40,269 nucleotides of DNA. Origin: Schoenoplectus triqueter (Eukaryota > Streptophyta > Magnoliopsida > Poales > Cyperaceae). Location: the NCBI GenBank assembly GCA_964058805.1, contig CAXKVV010000425.1, positions 1 through 40,269 of the forward strand. The letters run 5' to 3'. Numbering within the stretch: position 1 is the first letter of the stretch; every line of letters begins with the position of its first letter. Both the position numbers and the translations under genes were made by a program. The notes beneath the pieces were generated by a model. The model did no database searches. It was given only the letters and a program-made list of their open reading frames with translations, and was not told the DNA's origin. This document shows positions 21,255-31,283 of this stretch, piece after piece.

Positions 21255-21911
21255 CTCCCAATGTTTTGACAATAATATATTTACACTTTGGCTACGGTTG
21301 ATCATTAGGGCATTAAGGGCATCAATACAAAATTAAAATTTTAAAAAACAAAAATATTAATCATTAGGGCATAAACAGTTATGTGCTGCACACAAACATC
21401 TGCCACAGCCGACCGACACAACACAATATGAGAGCCCATAAACAATAGAACTAGGGTTTAATTTAGGTGCGTTATCAGATGATATTCCATTTTCATTATA
21501 GTTTTTCAAAAAGAAAATATTATTATTCACTTTTCTCTGATAACTATCTATTGAGAAACTATTTATTTGAAAAAATAAGATTTTTTTTTACAAAATTATC
21601 AAATTAAAAGATTTTAGGAACTAATAAGTCTTTTTAATTTCCTAAATGTTAAATATGTGTGCAAATAATTAACGATCAATCACATGATTAGCTGTGCACA
21701 ACAATTTAACAGAGGAATACACAAAATTCTGCATTATTAGAAAGTAATATTTTTTTCGTGGTTACATTAAATACATCTTTTAAATGGGAAAAAATAATAT
21801 TATAACAATCATCCGATCAAGATATCTATGAAGAAACAATTAAATCGAATAAATGAAACAATATATGACGTGATATATCAACTTCACTCTCTTTAGGAGA
21901 AATAAAAGACA
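21255..21911. other. AT-rich spacer, no gene
   Basis: No gene. The word ATCATTAGGGCAT occurs twice about 60 bases apart (near 21302 and 21360), a small local duplication. Confidence 0.5.
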
Positions 21912-22123
21912 TCTCTAATCTCCATTACTTAAATTACAAAATGACAAAAATATCATGTTTATTTTATTTTAGTAATTTCTTGTTATTAAATATGTTCTAT
22001 ATTCATATTTTAGGGGAATTTTTTTTGTATTCAAGTTGTTTTTAAAAACTTAATTTGTTTGATTTTCTATATTAATATTTTTTGCTTGATCTTCGCGATT
22101 CCGCGGATGCACAAACAAACTAG
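21912..22123 (+). mobile_element. Mini-Helitron (non-autonomous)
   Basis: The 5' end is TCTCTAATCTCCATTACTTA, preceded by A at 21911. The 3' end is CTAG at 22120-22123, followed by T. The hairpin CGCG-ATTC-CGCG (22094-22105) precedes it. At 212 bp it is very short for a Helitron but has every terminal mark, and the A/T insertion point is intact. Confidence 0.72.
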
Positions 22124-22970
22124 TGAAAATGGCTCCAATTTCAACTGTTGAAAAGGATGCTAGTCAAAAGTTTACAATGTCTAATATTTTGCTGTTTCAA
22201 CCAGTGAAAGTGTATACTTTTATTTCTTTACAATTATTGCACAATATTGTGCCAGCTTTTTGCATGTCAAAGTTTTGAATAAGGGGTGGAATAATATATA
22301 TGCACGTTTAATATTGTTCATAGGGGAGGGCTGCTAATGGACATTAGTCCATGGATAAATGGACCGGACAGTAATGGACGCTATTGGATTGAGTTTTATT
22401 TGAACATGGACGATTCAAACTCAAATATAAATGCTAAATAGACAAATGTGGGAAAAATATGGGAAATCGTGGGCTAAGGATAGACTACACAGTGGACTGA
22501 TGTTGGACTGCTTTTGGTGCGAACAACCCTACCGTTCTTTCTCGTTCGAACAATGCACTGCCGCCGACTAGCGATCGATTGCTCTTCCTCTCCGACGTGA
22601 GCACACCTCTTTCTCTCTTTGTTCGCTCTCTCTGTCTCTCTTGCTCTCTCTCACCTCTCAAGTCGGAGAAATGTAAGGCGCACTGCTAATTGTCTTTGAG
22701 CACCAGCATTTAGGGTTTGAGCACTGAGCAAACACTGCATTTCGAACTGTCTTCAATTTCATCCTACACGAGGTAAATGTCCTTCGCTTTGTTCGAGATT
22801 TCTCTTTAATTCCATGGTTATGACATAAATTGTCTCGACTTCTCATGAAGAGTACGTTGTGTTCCCACTTTGTTGGGTTTTTTTTGCATTTCTTACTTCG
22901 GTATCGCTAATTTCGCTTTTTGATAGTTCTATGAATTGGGCCATTTAGTAGTGTTTTTGAAAGCTGGAAC

Positions 22971-23252
22971 TAGAGGTGGCAATCGGACGGATCGGGTCGG
23001 GTTCGGGTTCGGATCGGGCGAGTCGGGTCAGTTTGATCTTCTAGAAGAAATCGGGTCGGGTCAATTTATATATTGTGTTTTTTCGATTGGATTGAAGGCC
23101 ATTTGATCTCGGGTCGAGTCGGGTTCGGATCAGATCAGGTCAGTTTGACTTTCTTAAAAAATCGGGTCAGATCGGGTTCGAATTCGGACGGATCGGACGG
23201 ATTTCTCGGGTCGGACAGGTTTCTTGGATTGGATTGGGTTCTGCCACCTCTA
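22971..23252. mobile_element. hAT-like MITE rich in GGGTCGGGT words
   Basis: The ends are TAGAGGTGGCA and its reverse complement, a perfect 11-base match. The flanking 8-mers GCTGGAAC (22963-22970) and GCTGAAGC (23253-23260) match at 6 of 8. The 282-bp interior is made of GGATCGGGTCGGGTT-like words, the same group as the outer element at 14786. It interrupts the DUF212-like gene fragment between its leader and its exon. Confidence 0.72.
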
Positions 23253-23295
23253 GCTGAAGCTATCGCTGACCCAAATTTCAGTATTTTAAATTGGG

Positions 23296-23394
23296 ATGAC
23301 TATGGCAGTGTTTTACAACTACGCTCTCATCTCAGCCATTGTTTCCTTCACCATTACTCAGACTATAAAGTTTCTCACCACTTGGTTAGCTCCT
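23296..23394 (+). pseudogene. Orphan first exon resembling DUF212 (acid phosphatase/haloperoxidase-related)
   Basis: Reading from ATG 23296, the peptide contains NYALISAIVSFTITQTIKFL and ends TTW. This matches the first membrane helix of plant DUF212 proteins (LISA..AF...Q..K..T.W), recalled from the Arabidopsis family. A donor GTTAGC follows at 23395, splitting the W codon as expected if the next exon starts with the family's YKE motif. No later exon (GSGGMPSSHS signature) appears in the next kilobase, which looks like intron and then transposon-like sequence. Upstream lie a pyrimidine-rich leader (about 22570-22660) and an acceptor-like TTTCAG at 23275-23280. It is a 5' gene fragment, not a working gene. 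Confidence 0.55.
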
Positions 23395-24349
23395 TTATCT
23401 TTTTTCTCACGGTCAGAGGTTTTGTGGCGTATCTTTATCAGAAATTGTTGCACTGTTTCTTTTTTTTTTCTCTCTCTGTTCTCTGTTCTTTGGCATGCCT
23501 TTTTCATAACATTTGTTAGGATGGTAATTCCTGTCAAGCGGTATGTAAGTAATTACTGATATTGTATCATAAGGTTAGGGTTTGATAAATATATGTTAGT
23601 TAAATGCTAACAATATTGATCTTTTCCATTTCTGCTTTTTCCTCACTGCAAATTTAATTGAAACCATGTAATTCATATTTATTATTTAAGTGCTGGGAAA
23701 AAAACATTGAGCTGGTTTTGAAGTGATCGAGATCTGCAGTCCTTGAATCTGTCTCATTTGGTTGTTTGAGATCAATTGCAAAAAACTAAGATGCTTTGTT
23801 AGTTAAATGAAAAATAAGAAAATTAGGTTTTATTTGCAAATAGTGGTGGAATATTTGATGTTATTAGCACTAGAAAAAAATAAAAGGTAGAAGAGCACTA
23901 AAGGTTTTCCTGATTGTCCTTGTATGTCTTGTTTCTCAGTAAATTCTTTTCTGGCATGGTTTGAGCATAGATATTTTTCTTCTTCATGCATATGCCACCT
24001 TGTTGATATATTAATGGAGATGCATAGAATATTAAGGTCAGAAGGTACCGTCATTATAAGAGTCTAAGAACAATTTGTGTATTGAATTATTAAGTGTCTG
24101 TTCTTTTGCATGTACTGAATTATATTTGTGGTGATGTCATTTTGTAATCTAAAGTACTTAATGTATTAATATGGGTAGAATATGAGCAAAATATGGATAA
24201 ATTGTGGTCAAACTGCGGACAAGAAGTGGACAAAATATGATTTGAACTTGGACTGGACAAAAATTTGTAGATATGGTTTGGACTTGGACATGATCTTTAA
24301 CTCTCAATTAGTGGACCGAGCTGGACAGGAGTTGGTACCCGTCTAGTAG

Positions 24350-24537
24350 CACCCGCCGGATCCAGGGGCTGGGTGGGCCCGCCCCCCTAATTTTTCAAAA
24401 ATGTCCGAAATATATGTATAATTTCGTAAAGAAATTAAAAATTTATATATCTGACCCTTCTAATATTTTTTCTTTGTAGTAAACATCTGACACTTTCATT
24501 CCCGACCTCTCAATCTAAAATTCTAGCTCCGCCCCTG
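24350..24537. mobile_element. hAT-like MITE remnant
   Basis: The right end, reversed, is CAGGGGCGGAGCTAGAATT, a clear member of the CAGGGGCGGA group. The left end CACCCGCCGGATCCAGGGGC is a degraded counterpart. The flanking 8-mers do not match, so the left boundary is approximate. Confidence 0.4.
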
Positions 24538-26573
24538 ATTTTTCATGCATTAATAGTTAAGGTAAGTTGGTTCGTTTTTTATTTTGATCCAATGCATGTG
24601 GTGTTAACCAACAATCTGACAGAAGACATTTTAGTGCGTGTCCATCATCAATTAACAAACATTGTGATACGTCATTACTTGTTTATAACAAATTATACAG
24701 GTGCTTTTTTAGAATAAGATGAGATCAAAGCCCTCAGATTTCGTTATAATAAATCACTGAATTATTGATTAATATAGGAGTAACAAAGCAAAAAATAAAG
24801 TGAAAGTAAAAAATAAAAACGAAAATCAGAATTCTCAGTCGAAAATTATATAGGCGTTAATTTTTGGGAGCTGATAGACAGAAACCGACGTCGATATGCT
24901 CGTCGATACGCGACTTGTTGACTTGGCACCTCACAACTACAAATCTTAGCGATCCTAATTTCCATCATTCAATTTATTTTATTATCATATTAATTATGTT
25001 ATATTGCATATTATTTTTAATTAGTTTTATTATGCATATTAATTATCTTATATTGCAGATTATTTTTATTATTTTTAATTATCTTTATGATTTCAAATTG
25101 GATTTAATTTCTAGCCTACCCCAATTTATTTGGGATTAAAGACTTTGTTGTTGTCATTATCAACATCATCTTTATTATCTTATTCGTATATTATGCACTA
25201 TAATACATGTTTTAGTTTACATCAAGTGTAGCTTGAAATTTAATCCGTATGAAGCAGGGATCCATAATGCATCGACGACACTTAAATTGTGTGAAAACTA
25301 AATTAGCAATATTTCCAGTAATATGAAAATTATTTTTAAATTATCAGTTTTATGAATGATTTCAAAATCCACATTTCTATGATTATTAAAATATTCATTA
25401 TCAAGTGATTCCTCCTTGTACTCTACTTTATTTAATATCTTTTATTTTATGCATTAAAAAATATTAGATTTTCATTAATTTACATCTTTATTTCTGAGGC
25501 GATGACTGGAAGGCAGCCCTAGTTATAAATATTGTTAAGCAGTAAAAAAAAAATCTGCTTCCTTTATAATGCGCGAAAGGAATCATCAAATTAATAATGA
25601 TCCTAAGATCAATTGTGTTGTTAATGTGAAACATTTATCATCTTATTGTTTATAATTCTGAAAATCAACAGTCAAGAAATTAATTGTCTTCCAACTTCCA
25701 TTTATAAGGTTTTGCATGTTCAAAAGATATTTTACCCGCACTGGAGGTCGGATAAATATATATCATCTTATTAGTTTTTCTTACATAGATCCTATCTGAT
25801 GCAACCAAGTCTTGATCCTCTCACGCGCTGCATTATTTGTGCAGCGCAATACATAGACCATCAGAAAAAACACTTCATTTTTTTCAGACCAACAGTTCAC
25901 ATATAGCGTTGCATGGTGCAGCACATTACAGAATATGAACTCCAATCACTTTTTTATCTTTCTGAATTTAGAGAATAAACTTAGGCACAGAGATTCGCAC
26001 GTACTAGCATTACTGCATTACTCGTAATTATGTCATTATGTGCCTCTTCAAACAAATATAAAGTTAGCCAAGTGGTTATTGGTTAGAACATGATCTTGAT
26101 GTTTCTTTTGAGGTCTCATTTTCAAGGTCCATTGACAAAAAAATATTTTTTCAACTACCAATTATCTTTTAATAATTCCAGAATATTGTCATACATTGAG
26201 TATCAAATGGAAATTGAAAGAGCATACTTGATCTCGTTGTAAATGTTTAGTTGCACTGTACTTAATTAATTCGTCTCAGTTAATATATTTTAGTGCAGCT
26301 GTAATTTTAGTCCAAGATTCTGGAGAAGAAAATAAGAGAAATTGAATTGAATAATTTTGACAGTCATACAACTACAAGGACCCTCTCTCACTCTCTCTGT
26401 CATTTTTTCCTTCAACCCTTTAAAAGTAACCTTTTATTTTATTTTTTCTAATTAGCCTCTTTTTTTCTTCTCTCTTTGGCACAATAGAGTTTAATTAAGC
26501 CTACGAGCGTATGAGAATAACAACTTAACCAACTGGTGGTATTTTATTTTATTTTTGAGGAAAAGTAAGCATC
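24538..26573. other. AT-rich spacer, no gene
   Basis: Two kilobases without a supportable gene. A perfect hairpin GCGCTGCA-TTATTTG-TGCAGCGC lies at 25825-25847. Short open frames here are AT-driven, with leucine/isoleucine-rich translations and no family match. Confidence 0.5.
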
Positions 26574-26581
26574 CACCTACA

Positions 26582-26738
26582 CAGTGGCGGAACCAAAATA
26601 GACGTCAGCCGGCGTCCGAATACTCCTTCAGTTCATTGAAAAATAAAGATTGTACGGTAAAATAAATATTTTTTTTTGACCTGAACATTCTATTTATTTG
26701 AACCGGACATCCTATCAATTGTTTCTGGTTCCGCCCTG
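26582..26738. mobile_element. hAT-like MITE
   Basis: A 157-bp element with ends CAGTGGCGGAACCA and, reversed, CAGGGCGGAACCA (one gap). The flanking 8-mers CACCTACA (26574-26581) and CAGCTACA (26739-26746) match at 7 of 8. The left end is the same as that of the element at 16344, so both probably belong to one family. Confidence 0.78.
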
Positions 26739-27390
26739 CAGCTACATTCAAATTTTATTGAACAAAACTCTGGCACATTTTTTAGTCCAGTTGCTTTTTA
26801 GGCCGAATTAGACAGTAGTTACTGCATGCACATTAGCGCAACGTGTAAACCTCTACCACAGTATCTCTGCTTTGAAAAGGAATATTTTATGAATTTCTCA
26901 CTTCAAGTATTTTTCAACTGACTTATGTATTTATATTTAAATTTGGGCAATCCAGAAATAAAAAAAATGTCTGGAGTTATTATCCGTGTATTATACAATG
27001 TCAACGTACATCCATGAAATGGCCAGTCAAAACGTTTTCCTGCGTATATCTAATATATTAGACTAATAATTAAGAAAATGGTATAATCCCATGTAGTCAT
27101 TTTGAAAAATAATAATATATAATTTTTCAGTCACTTTTTCAATTTCAATTCTCATTAGGTAATATTTTTTCCAACCAAAAAAAAAATCACGCATGACTAA
27201 AATCCGAGGCAGACATCTAATTAATTAATATTTGTGAACTAAGAGCTGATGCAACCAGTATAATGTAGGATTAAGAAATAGTGACAGTAGGCTTTAAATC
27301 TCCACTGGTACCAGATATGGTATTCAATTTTGCACACATTCGTTGTAAGCTGTTAGAAAAATTCATAACTTATGATTCATTCTGGATTGA

Positions 27391-27766
27391 CTCGAATTTG
27401 ACTCGTTTGTTATGTTCATTAAGTTAATTAGCCGAAGTTGAGCTAGGTCTGGCTCGGCTCGCTAAAGTCGTTAGGCTTATTAAATTATTAATATTTATTA
27501 TATATTTATATTATTCTATTATGAATTTTTAGTGTATTATATAAGGTATAATTCAATATAAATGAAATGTATTATTGTCATTGATTCAGTTAATTTTTAA
27601 TTTTGGTATAACATATTTTTATATAATTTATATTATTAATTATTAAATTAGCCAGCTCAGCTCGCTCGTTAAGTCAATTTCAAATCAATATTTTTTACTT
27701 GTTAAGTTAATGAACCGATCTCAAATTTAATTTGACTTGAATCGACTCGGCTCATTTACAGCCCTA
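27391..27766. mobile_element. hAT-like remnant with GGCTCG/GAGCC words
   Basis: The right end reads, reversed, TAGGGCTGTAAATGAGCCGA, a frequent plant hAT-MITE end. The interior has repeated GCTCGGCTCG and CAGCTCGCTCG words in an AT-rich setting. The left end is not recognisable, so the left coordinate is approximate. Confidence 0.4.
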
Positions 27767-29075
27767 CATTCATTTCAATAGAAACAGACGGTAAATCCAC
27801 TATTTCGAAAAAAAAATAAGTTGTTATCATCACATACTGAAATATGAGGGATGACTGCAAAAATTAAAATTCGATGGGCTGTTCAACATAATTTTAAAGT
27901 ATTGTAATATGTGGTACTTAATTAGTAACAGTTGTGAATTAATTAGGAATTTACGATTTATTTCCAGTACAATTAACTTTTAATTTTGATAAATAGTCAA
28001 TTTTAAATGGATGTGCTACTTAATTAATTATGACACTACCTTTTTTGAAAAAAAATAAGGGTTATATTAGCTAGCTTCTCCACTCATTTCATTTTAATTT
28101 TTTTTTTTGCTGGATTTGAATTGTATCTCTCAAGTACAAAGCTAAATTAAAATATCCAGTTTAAAAATTAAAAATATCCAAATTTCCAAAACTTAGTGAC
28201 TACGACGGGATGCATCTGAAAATTCAAATGTACGCCATAATTATTTTTTGTCTTAAATTGTGGAGAATTTGCATGTAAATTGGCTTACCCTAATTAAATG
28301 CACAAAATACGCACTTCCAATTTATGTAAATAATTGGAAAAAAATGAATAAATACTTGCTGAGAAGATTTCCTAATTAGTCCTAATTTGTAACGGCCTCG
28401 TGCAAGAGAAAATATTCTATTCCAGAAATGCAAAATGGATCTATACTGTCGGTTGAAAGAATATTTATTTTGAAAATTTTTTAAAAAGAAGAAGAAGAAG
28501 AAGAAATGGCCGGCAGGAAAAATTTTTAATTGGTGCAAAAGCTATTGAAGTGTCAATTTTAATTAGGATATACAATACCGTTACTATTCATTAGTGAAAT
28601 GTTTAGTACAATCATTTGTCGTATATTGTTACTATTCCAGATTATTGTTTTTTGTATGTATTAATTAAGTGTACTCTACAAATCGTTACTCCGGATTAAT
28701 TAAATTAATTCAGAGGATAGGAAACTGAAAGGGAAAATATTAAAATAGAAGAAAAGACAAAACGAGAACGGTACTGGCATTAAAATAAATAAACATGTCA
28801 TTATCATAACGCCATTAAACTACTTATCTTGACCAATTGCAACTTGCAAGACATACATCTTTGTAAAATAATTTCCCAAATTATACTAGCCACTACTTGA
28901 GCACCATTCCCACATTCCCACGCCAAAATAGAAAAAAAAAAGCTTAATAACAATAAAATATATAGTAATTTCTAGGGACGTATTTGTCTTGAAAGTACGT
29001 AATTAAATTAAATTTCGAAATTTCTTCCACACGTGGCAATATTCCCTTTCTAAAATAACAAACACTCCTATCGGC
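27767..29075. other. AT-rich region upstream of the second NHL gene
   Basis: No gene. A (GAA)n microsatellite lies at about 28485-28505. An open frame on the opposite strand across it only reflects the low-complexity tract. Confidence 0.55.
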
Positions 29076-29083
29076 TATTTATA
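29076..29083 (+). promoter_or_regulatory. TATA-like box of the second NHL gene
   Basis: TATTTATA, about 100 bases before the ATG, followed by an A/C-rich leader (CAAAGTACACAACACACC) typical of plant 5' UTRs. It is placed as a TATA box should be, giving a leader of roughly 70-80 bases. Confidence 0.45.
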
Positions 29084-29183
29084 TCATTATATGTGACCTC
29101 CACCAAGAGCATGCACATGTACCTCAGAAAACCAAGCAATCACAAACACACATAATATCAAAGTACACAACACACCAACCGCG

Positions 29184-30032
29184 ATGTCGGATTCAATACC
29201 GATCCCTAACAGCAGCACACACACCAGTCATCAGCTGCCTCCACGGCCGCCAGTGCACAGCGACCTGACCTCGTCTTCATCGGTTACCACTGCACCAATG
29301 CACAGCAACCCGACCTCGTCTTCATCGGTTACCGCCGCACCAGTGCACACAATGCAAATTCCCAAGGATTATGTTATTAAGTCACCTCCGGGTGAGAATG
29401 TGAGGAAGTATGCGAGCTACTCGAGGGCTCAAATGCGGCGACGTGCGCTGCGTCGTTGTAACCGCTGCCTCTGTGCTGGCCTATGCTTAGTTATCCTCAC
29501 TGTTGTTGTCATTCTAGCCATAATGTACTTTATTTACCGCCCAAAGGCCCCGACTTACACCCTCACTTCCATTACTATCTCTGGTTTTGGCCCGTTATCG
29601 TCCTCAGGTTTAACTCCACTGAACCCAAGTATTAACGCATCGTTACAGACCGGCAACCCGAACAAAAGGATTTCGATCTTGTACCAAATGGGAGGGTCGA
29701 TTTCTACCTATTACGACGAGGTTAACTTATGCCAAGGTGAGTGGCCTGCGTTTCGCCAGCCACCACATAATGTCACCATTTTAGAGATGAATCTTATGGG
29801 ATCTGGGGTCCTGCTCACCTCAGTGACCCGTGATGCAATACTGAAGGCTGAGGATGATAACAAGGTGCCGTTGACAGTGAATGCGAAGGTGCCCGTGAAG
29901 ATCAAGTTCGGCGTAGTTACATCGTGGCAGATTACTGTTAAACTTTCATGTGATGTCATAGTTGATTCACTCAACGGTACAGCAACTGTAATTTCAACGA
30001 CATGCCATGCTAATACTCACTACTTATGGTGA
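29184..30032 (+). CDS. NDR1/HIN1-like (LEA_2 domain) membrane protein, second copy
   Basis: An intronless 282-residue paralog of the gene at 4334. The N-terminus (1-57) is Ser/Thr/Pro-rich and contains a 15-residue tandem duplication (PVHSDLTSSSSVTTA, then PMHSNPTSSSSVTAA). Next come MQIPKDYVIKSPPGENV, shared in form with the paralog, an arginine-rich stretch with cysteines at 92-101, and a membrane segment at about 96-118. The YRPKAPTYTL junction and an outer LEA_2 domain follow. The NPNKRISILY motif (158-167) is intact here, unlike in the paralog. Possible N-glycosylation sites are N151, N196 and N264. The last 47 residues match the paralog at 23 positions, including the terminal YLW. Family members act at the plasma membrane in defence or stress responses; the specific role here is unknown. 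Confidence 0.93.
   Translation: MSDSIPIPNSSTHTSHQLPPRPPVHSDLTSSSSVTTAPMHSNPTSSSSVTAAPVHTMQIPKDYVIKSPPGENVRKYASYSRAQMRRRALRRCNRCLCAGLCLVILTVVVILAIMYFIYRPKAPTYTLTSITISGFGPLSSSGLTPLNPSINASLQTGNPNKRISILYQMGGSISTYYDEVNLCQGEWPAFRQPPHNVTILEMNLMGSGVLLTSVTRDAILKAEDDNKVPLTVNAKVPVKIKFGVVTSWQITVKLSCDVIVDSLNGTATVISTTCHANTHYLW
29250..29350 (+). repeat. 45-bp tandem duplication in the NHL coding sequence
   Basis: Two 45-bp units (29250-29294 and 29295-29339) plus 11 bases of a third. The units differ at few positions and share CGACCTCGTCTTCATCGGTT. The length is a multiple of three, so the frame is kept and the cytosolic tail is lengthened by 15 residues. Confidence 0.85.
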
Positions 30033-30980
30033 TATACGGAATGGTAGAAACAATTCATTCCTGTATTTAATTATGTTAAAAAAATAATTCATGGTTATAT
30101 ACGTATATGTATAAATGAGGTTGTGTTAACTATTTTTTTGGTTGAAAGCAATAATTATAACGCACTGTCTCGTAGAGTATAATTGATAATTATTAGTTCA
30201 TGTTTGTTTAATATATATATACAATTTAGTTTTTGCTTAATTATATTGGGTCGTGACTATGAGTGATTCCTTTCGTCATGCATATTTATTTTTTTTAATA
30301 TATTTGTTCAAGTAAATACATAAAATTCATTTTTGCTACTTTTTTGTATATGTATTTTTTTTATTTGTTGATATCTTAGACTCTCTCTTTGAAAATACCT
30401 TTAATAAAATAAAAAAGAGAGGCAATCCCTCACCTTCAGTGTGCTCATTTAAGTTTCGAATGTGTGATTCTGTTGTTTAAAAAAATATTTCAGGATAAAA
30501 TAAAATAAAATCACAGAGAAAATTAAGCAGCAGGACAACATAAAAAACATTTAACGGTATATCTACCTGTCCAACCAAATTGAATTTCTGCCTATATTAA
30601 TAACATGTAAATATATACATGAATAATTTAGATAATTAATATTTAATAAAAGAGTATATCACCATATAGTTATTATGATGTAACATGTTTTCAGAAAATT
30701 GTGTGCTGACGCGCATCTTTTCAATTTCTTATGGGTAGCAAAAAAGATGCTTGTATCATGTATGGCTCATTTAAAATGACAGCATGCATATAGCTAGGTA
30801 CTTACAATTTTCGATGTTTCATTCCCTTTCCTTGAGCAGAGTGAATGTAATTATTATAATGAAAATTTTCTTTTCGAACATTAAATGCACTAGGAAATTT
30901 ATCTAGTTAAATTCTGTTAGTCTCTTGCCCTAGTACTTTGCTTATGATAGATGGTAGTTGGATCGCTAGTTTCAACCTAA
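30033..30980. other. 3' flank of the second NHL gene, no gene
   Basis: AT-rich sequence that probably includes the 3' UTR of the gene. No further coding sequence was recognised. Confidence 0.55.
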
Positions 30981-31283
30981 AGCAAGAGAAGGCAAAACAA
31001 GACGCGCAGCGTCAACACCCTGCCATCCCCTGCCTGATCGGAAGAGGGCCCACCTGTCAGCAAGGATGATGACATGCCCTCTTTTGACTCTTCAATCTCT
31101 CTGTCCTTTTAGGGGAATGGGGTAAGAGAAAGAAATGTCCTTTTAGGGGAATGGGGTAAGAGAAAGAAAAGACCGGACAGACTATCTATAAAGAGGCCTC
31201 ACAATCTCATATTGTCCCTATCACCTATGATAAAAGGATCTCTCAAAGTAAAAATCATGAGGACCCTACACTTCTTTGTGTAG
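30981..31283 (+). promoter_or_regulatory. GC-richer promoter-like island with TATA box and short ORF
   Basis: This stretch is clearly less AT-rich than its surroundings. It has a GGGCCCAC word (31046-31053, a TCP-type site), a perfect 34-bp tandem duplication (31102-31135 and 31136-31169), a TATAAAG box at 31187-31193, and an 18-codon ORF starting at ATG 31227 and stopping at 31281-31283 (MIKGSLKVKIMRTLHFFV). The arrangement resembles a promoter with the start of a short or noncoding transcript. I recognise no known microRNA or family in it. Confidence 0.35.
31102..31169. repeat. Perfect 34-bp tandem duplication
   Basis: TGTCCTTTTAGGGGAATGGG followed by GTAAGAGAAAGAAA occurs twice in a row without a mismatch, so the duplication is recent or selected. 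It lies just upstream of the TATAAAG at 31187. Confidence 0.9.

Larger units (their letters stand above)
22321..24345 (+). mobile_element. Transposon-like unit enclosing a gene fragment (tentative)
   Basis: The left end reads TAGGGGAGGGCTGCTAATGG and the right end, reversed, TAGACGGGTACCAACTCCTG. Both border sequence full of TGGAC words. Related words (AAAATATGG, then AAAT.GTGG, then GTGGAC) recur in direct orientation near both ends (about 22450-22500 and 24189-24235). Between them, about 22520-23830 has gene-like texture: a CT-rich leader, an exon and intron sequence. This could be a hAT or other element that captured a gene fragment. The 8-base flanks ATTGTTCA and GTAGCACC do not match. 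The right end also reads CTAG followed by T, as a Helitron would, but without a clear hairpin. The boundaries are therefore uncertain. Confidence 0.35.

Noticed and set aside
20831..21262. 8-bp target duplication for the element at 20839
   Set aside because: The flanking 8-mers GATACTCC and CTCCCAAT do not match in register, so only the ends support the element.
23073..23519. A 148-residue open frame
   Set aside because: It reads through the hAT MITE at 22971-23252 and then out of frame over the DUF212-like exon. The family match is in another frame starting at 23296.
24864..25139. A 91-residue hydrophobic open frame
   Set aside because: Isoleucine/leucine/tyrosine-rich translation of AT-rich DNA with no conserved motif, upstream elements or splice partners.
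28290..28538. Open frame on the - strand with a run of Phe
   Set aside because: The Phe run is the translation of a (GAA)n microsatellite, and there is no family match.
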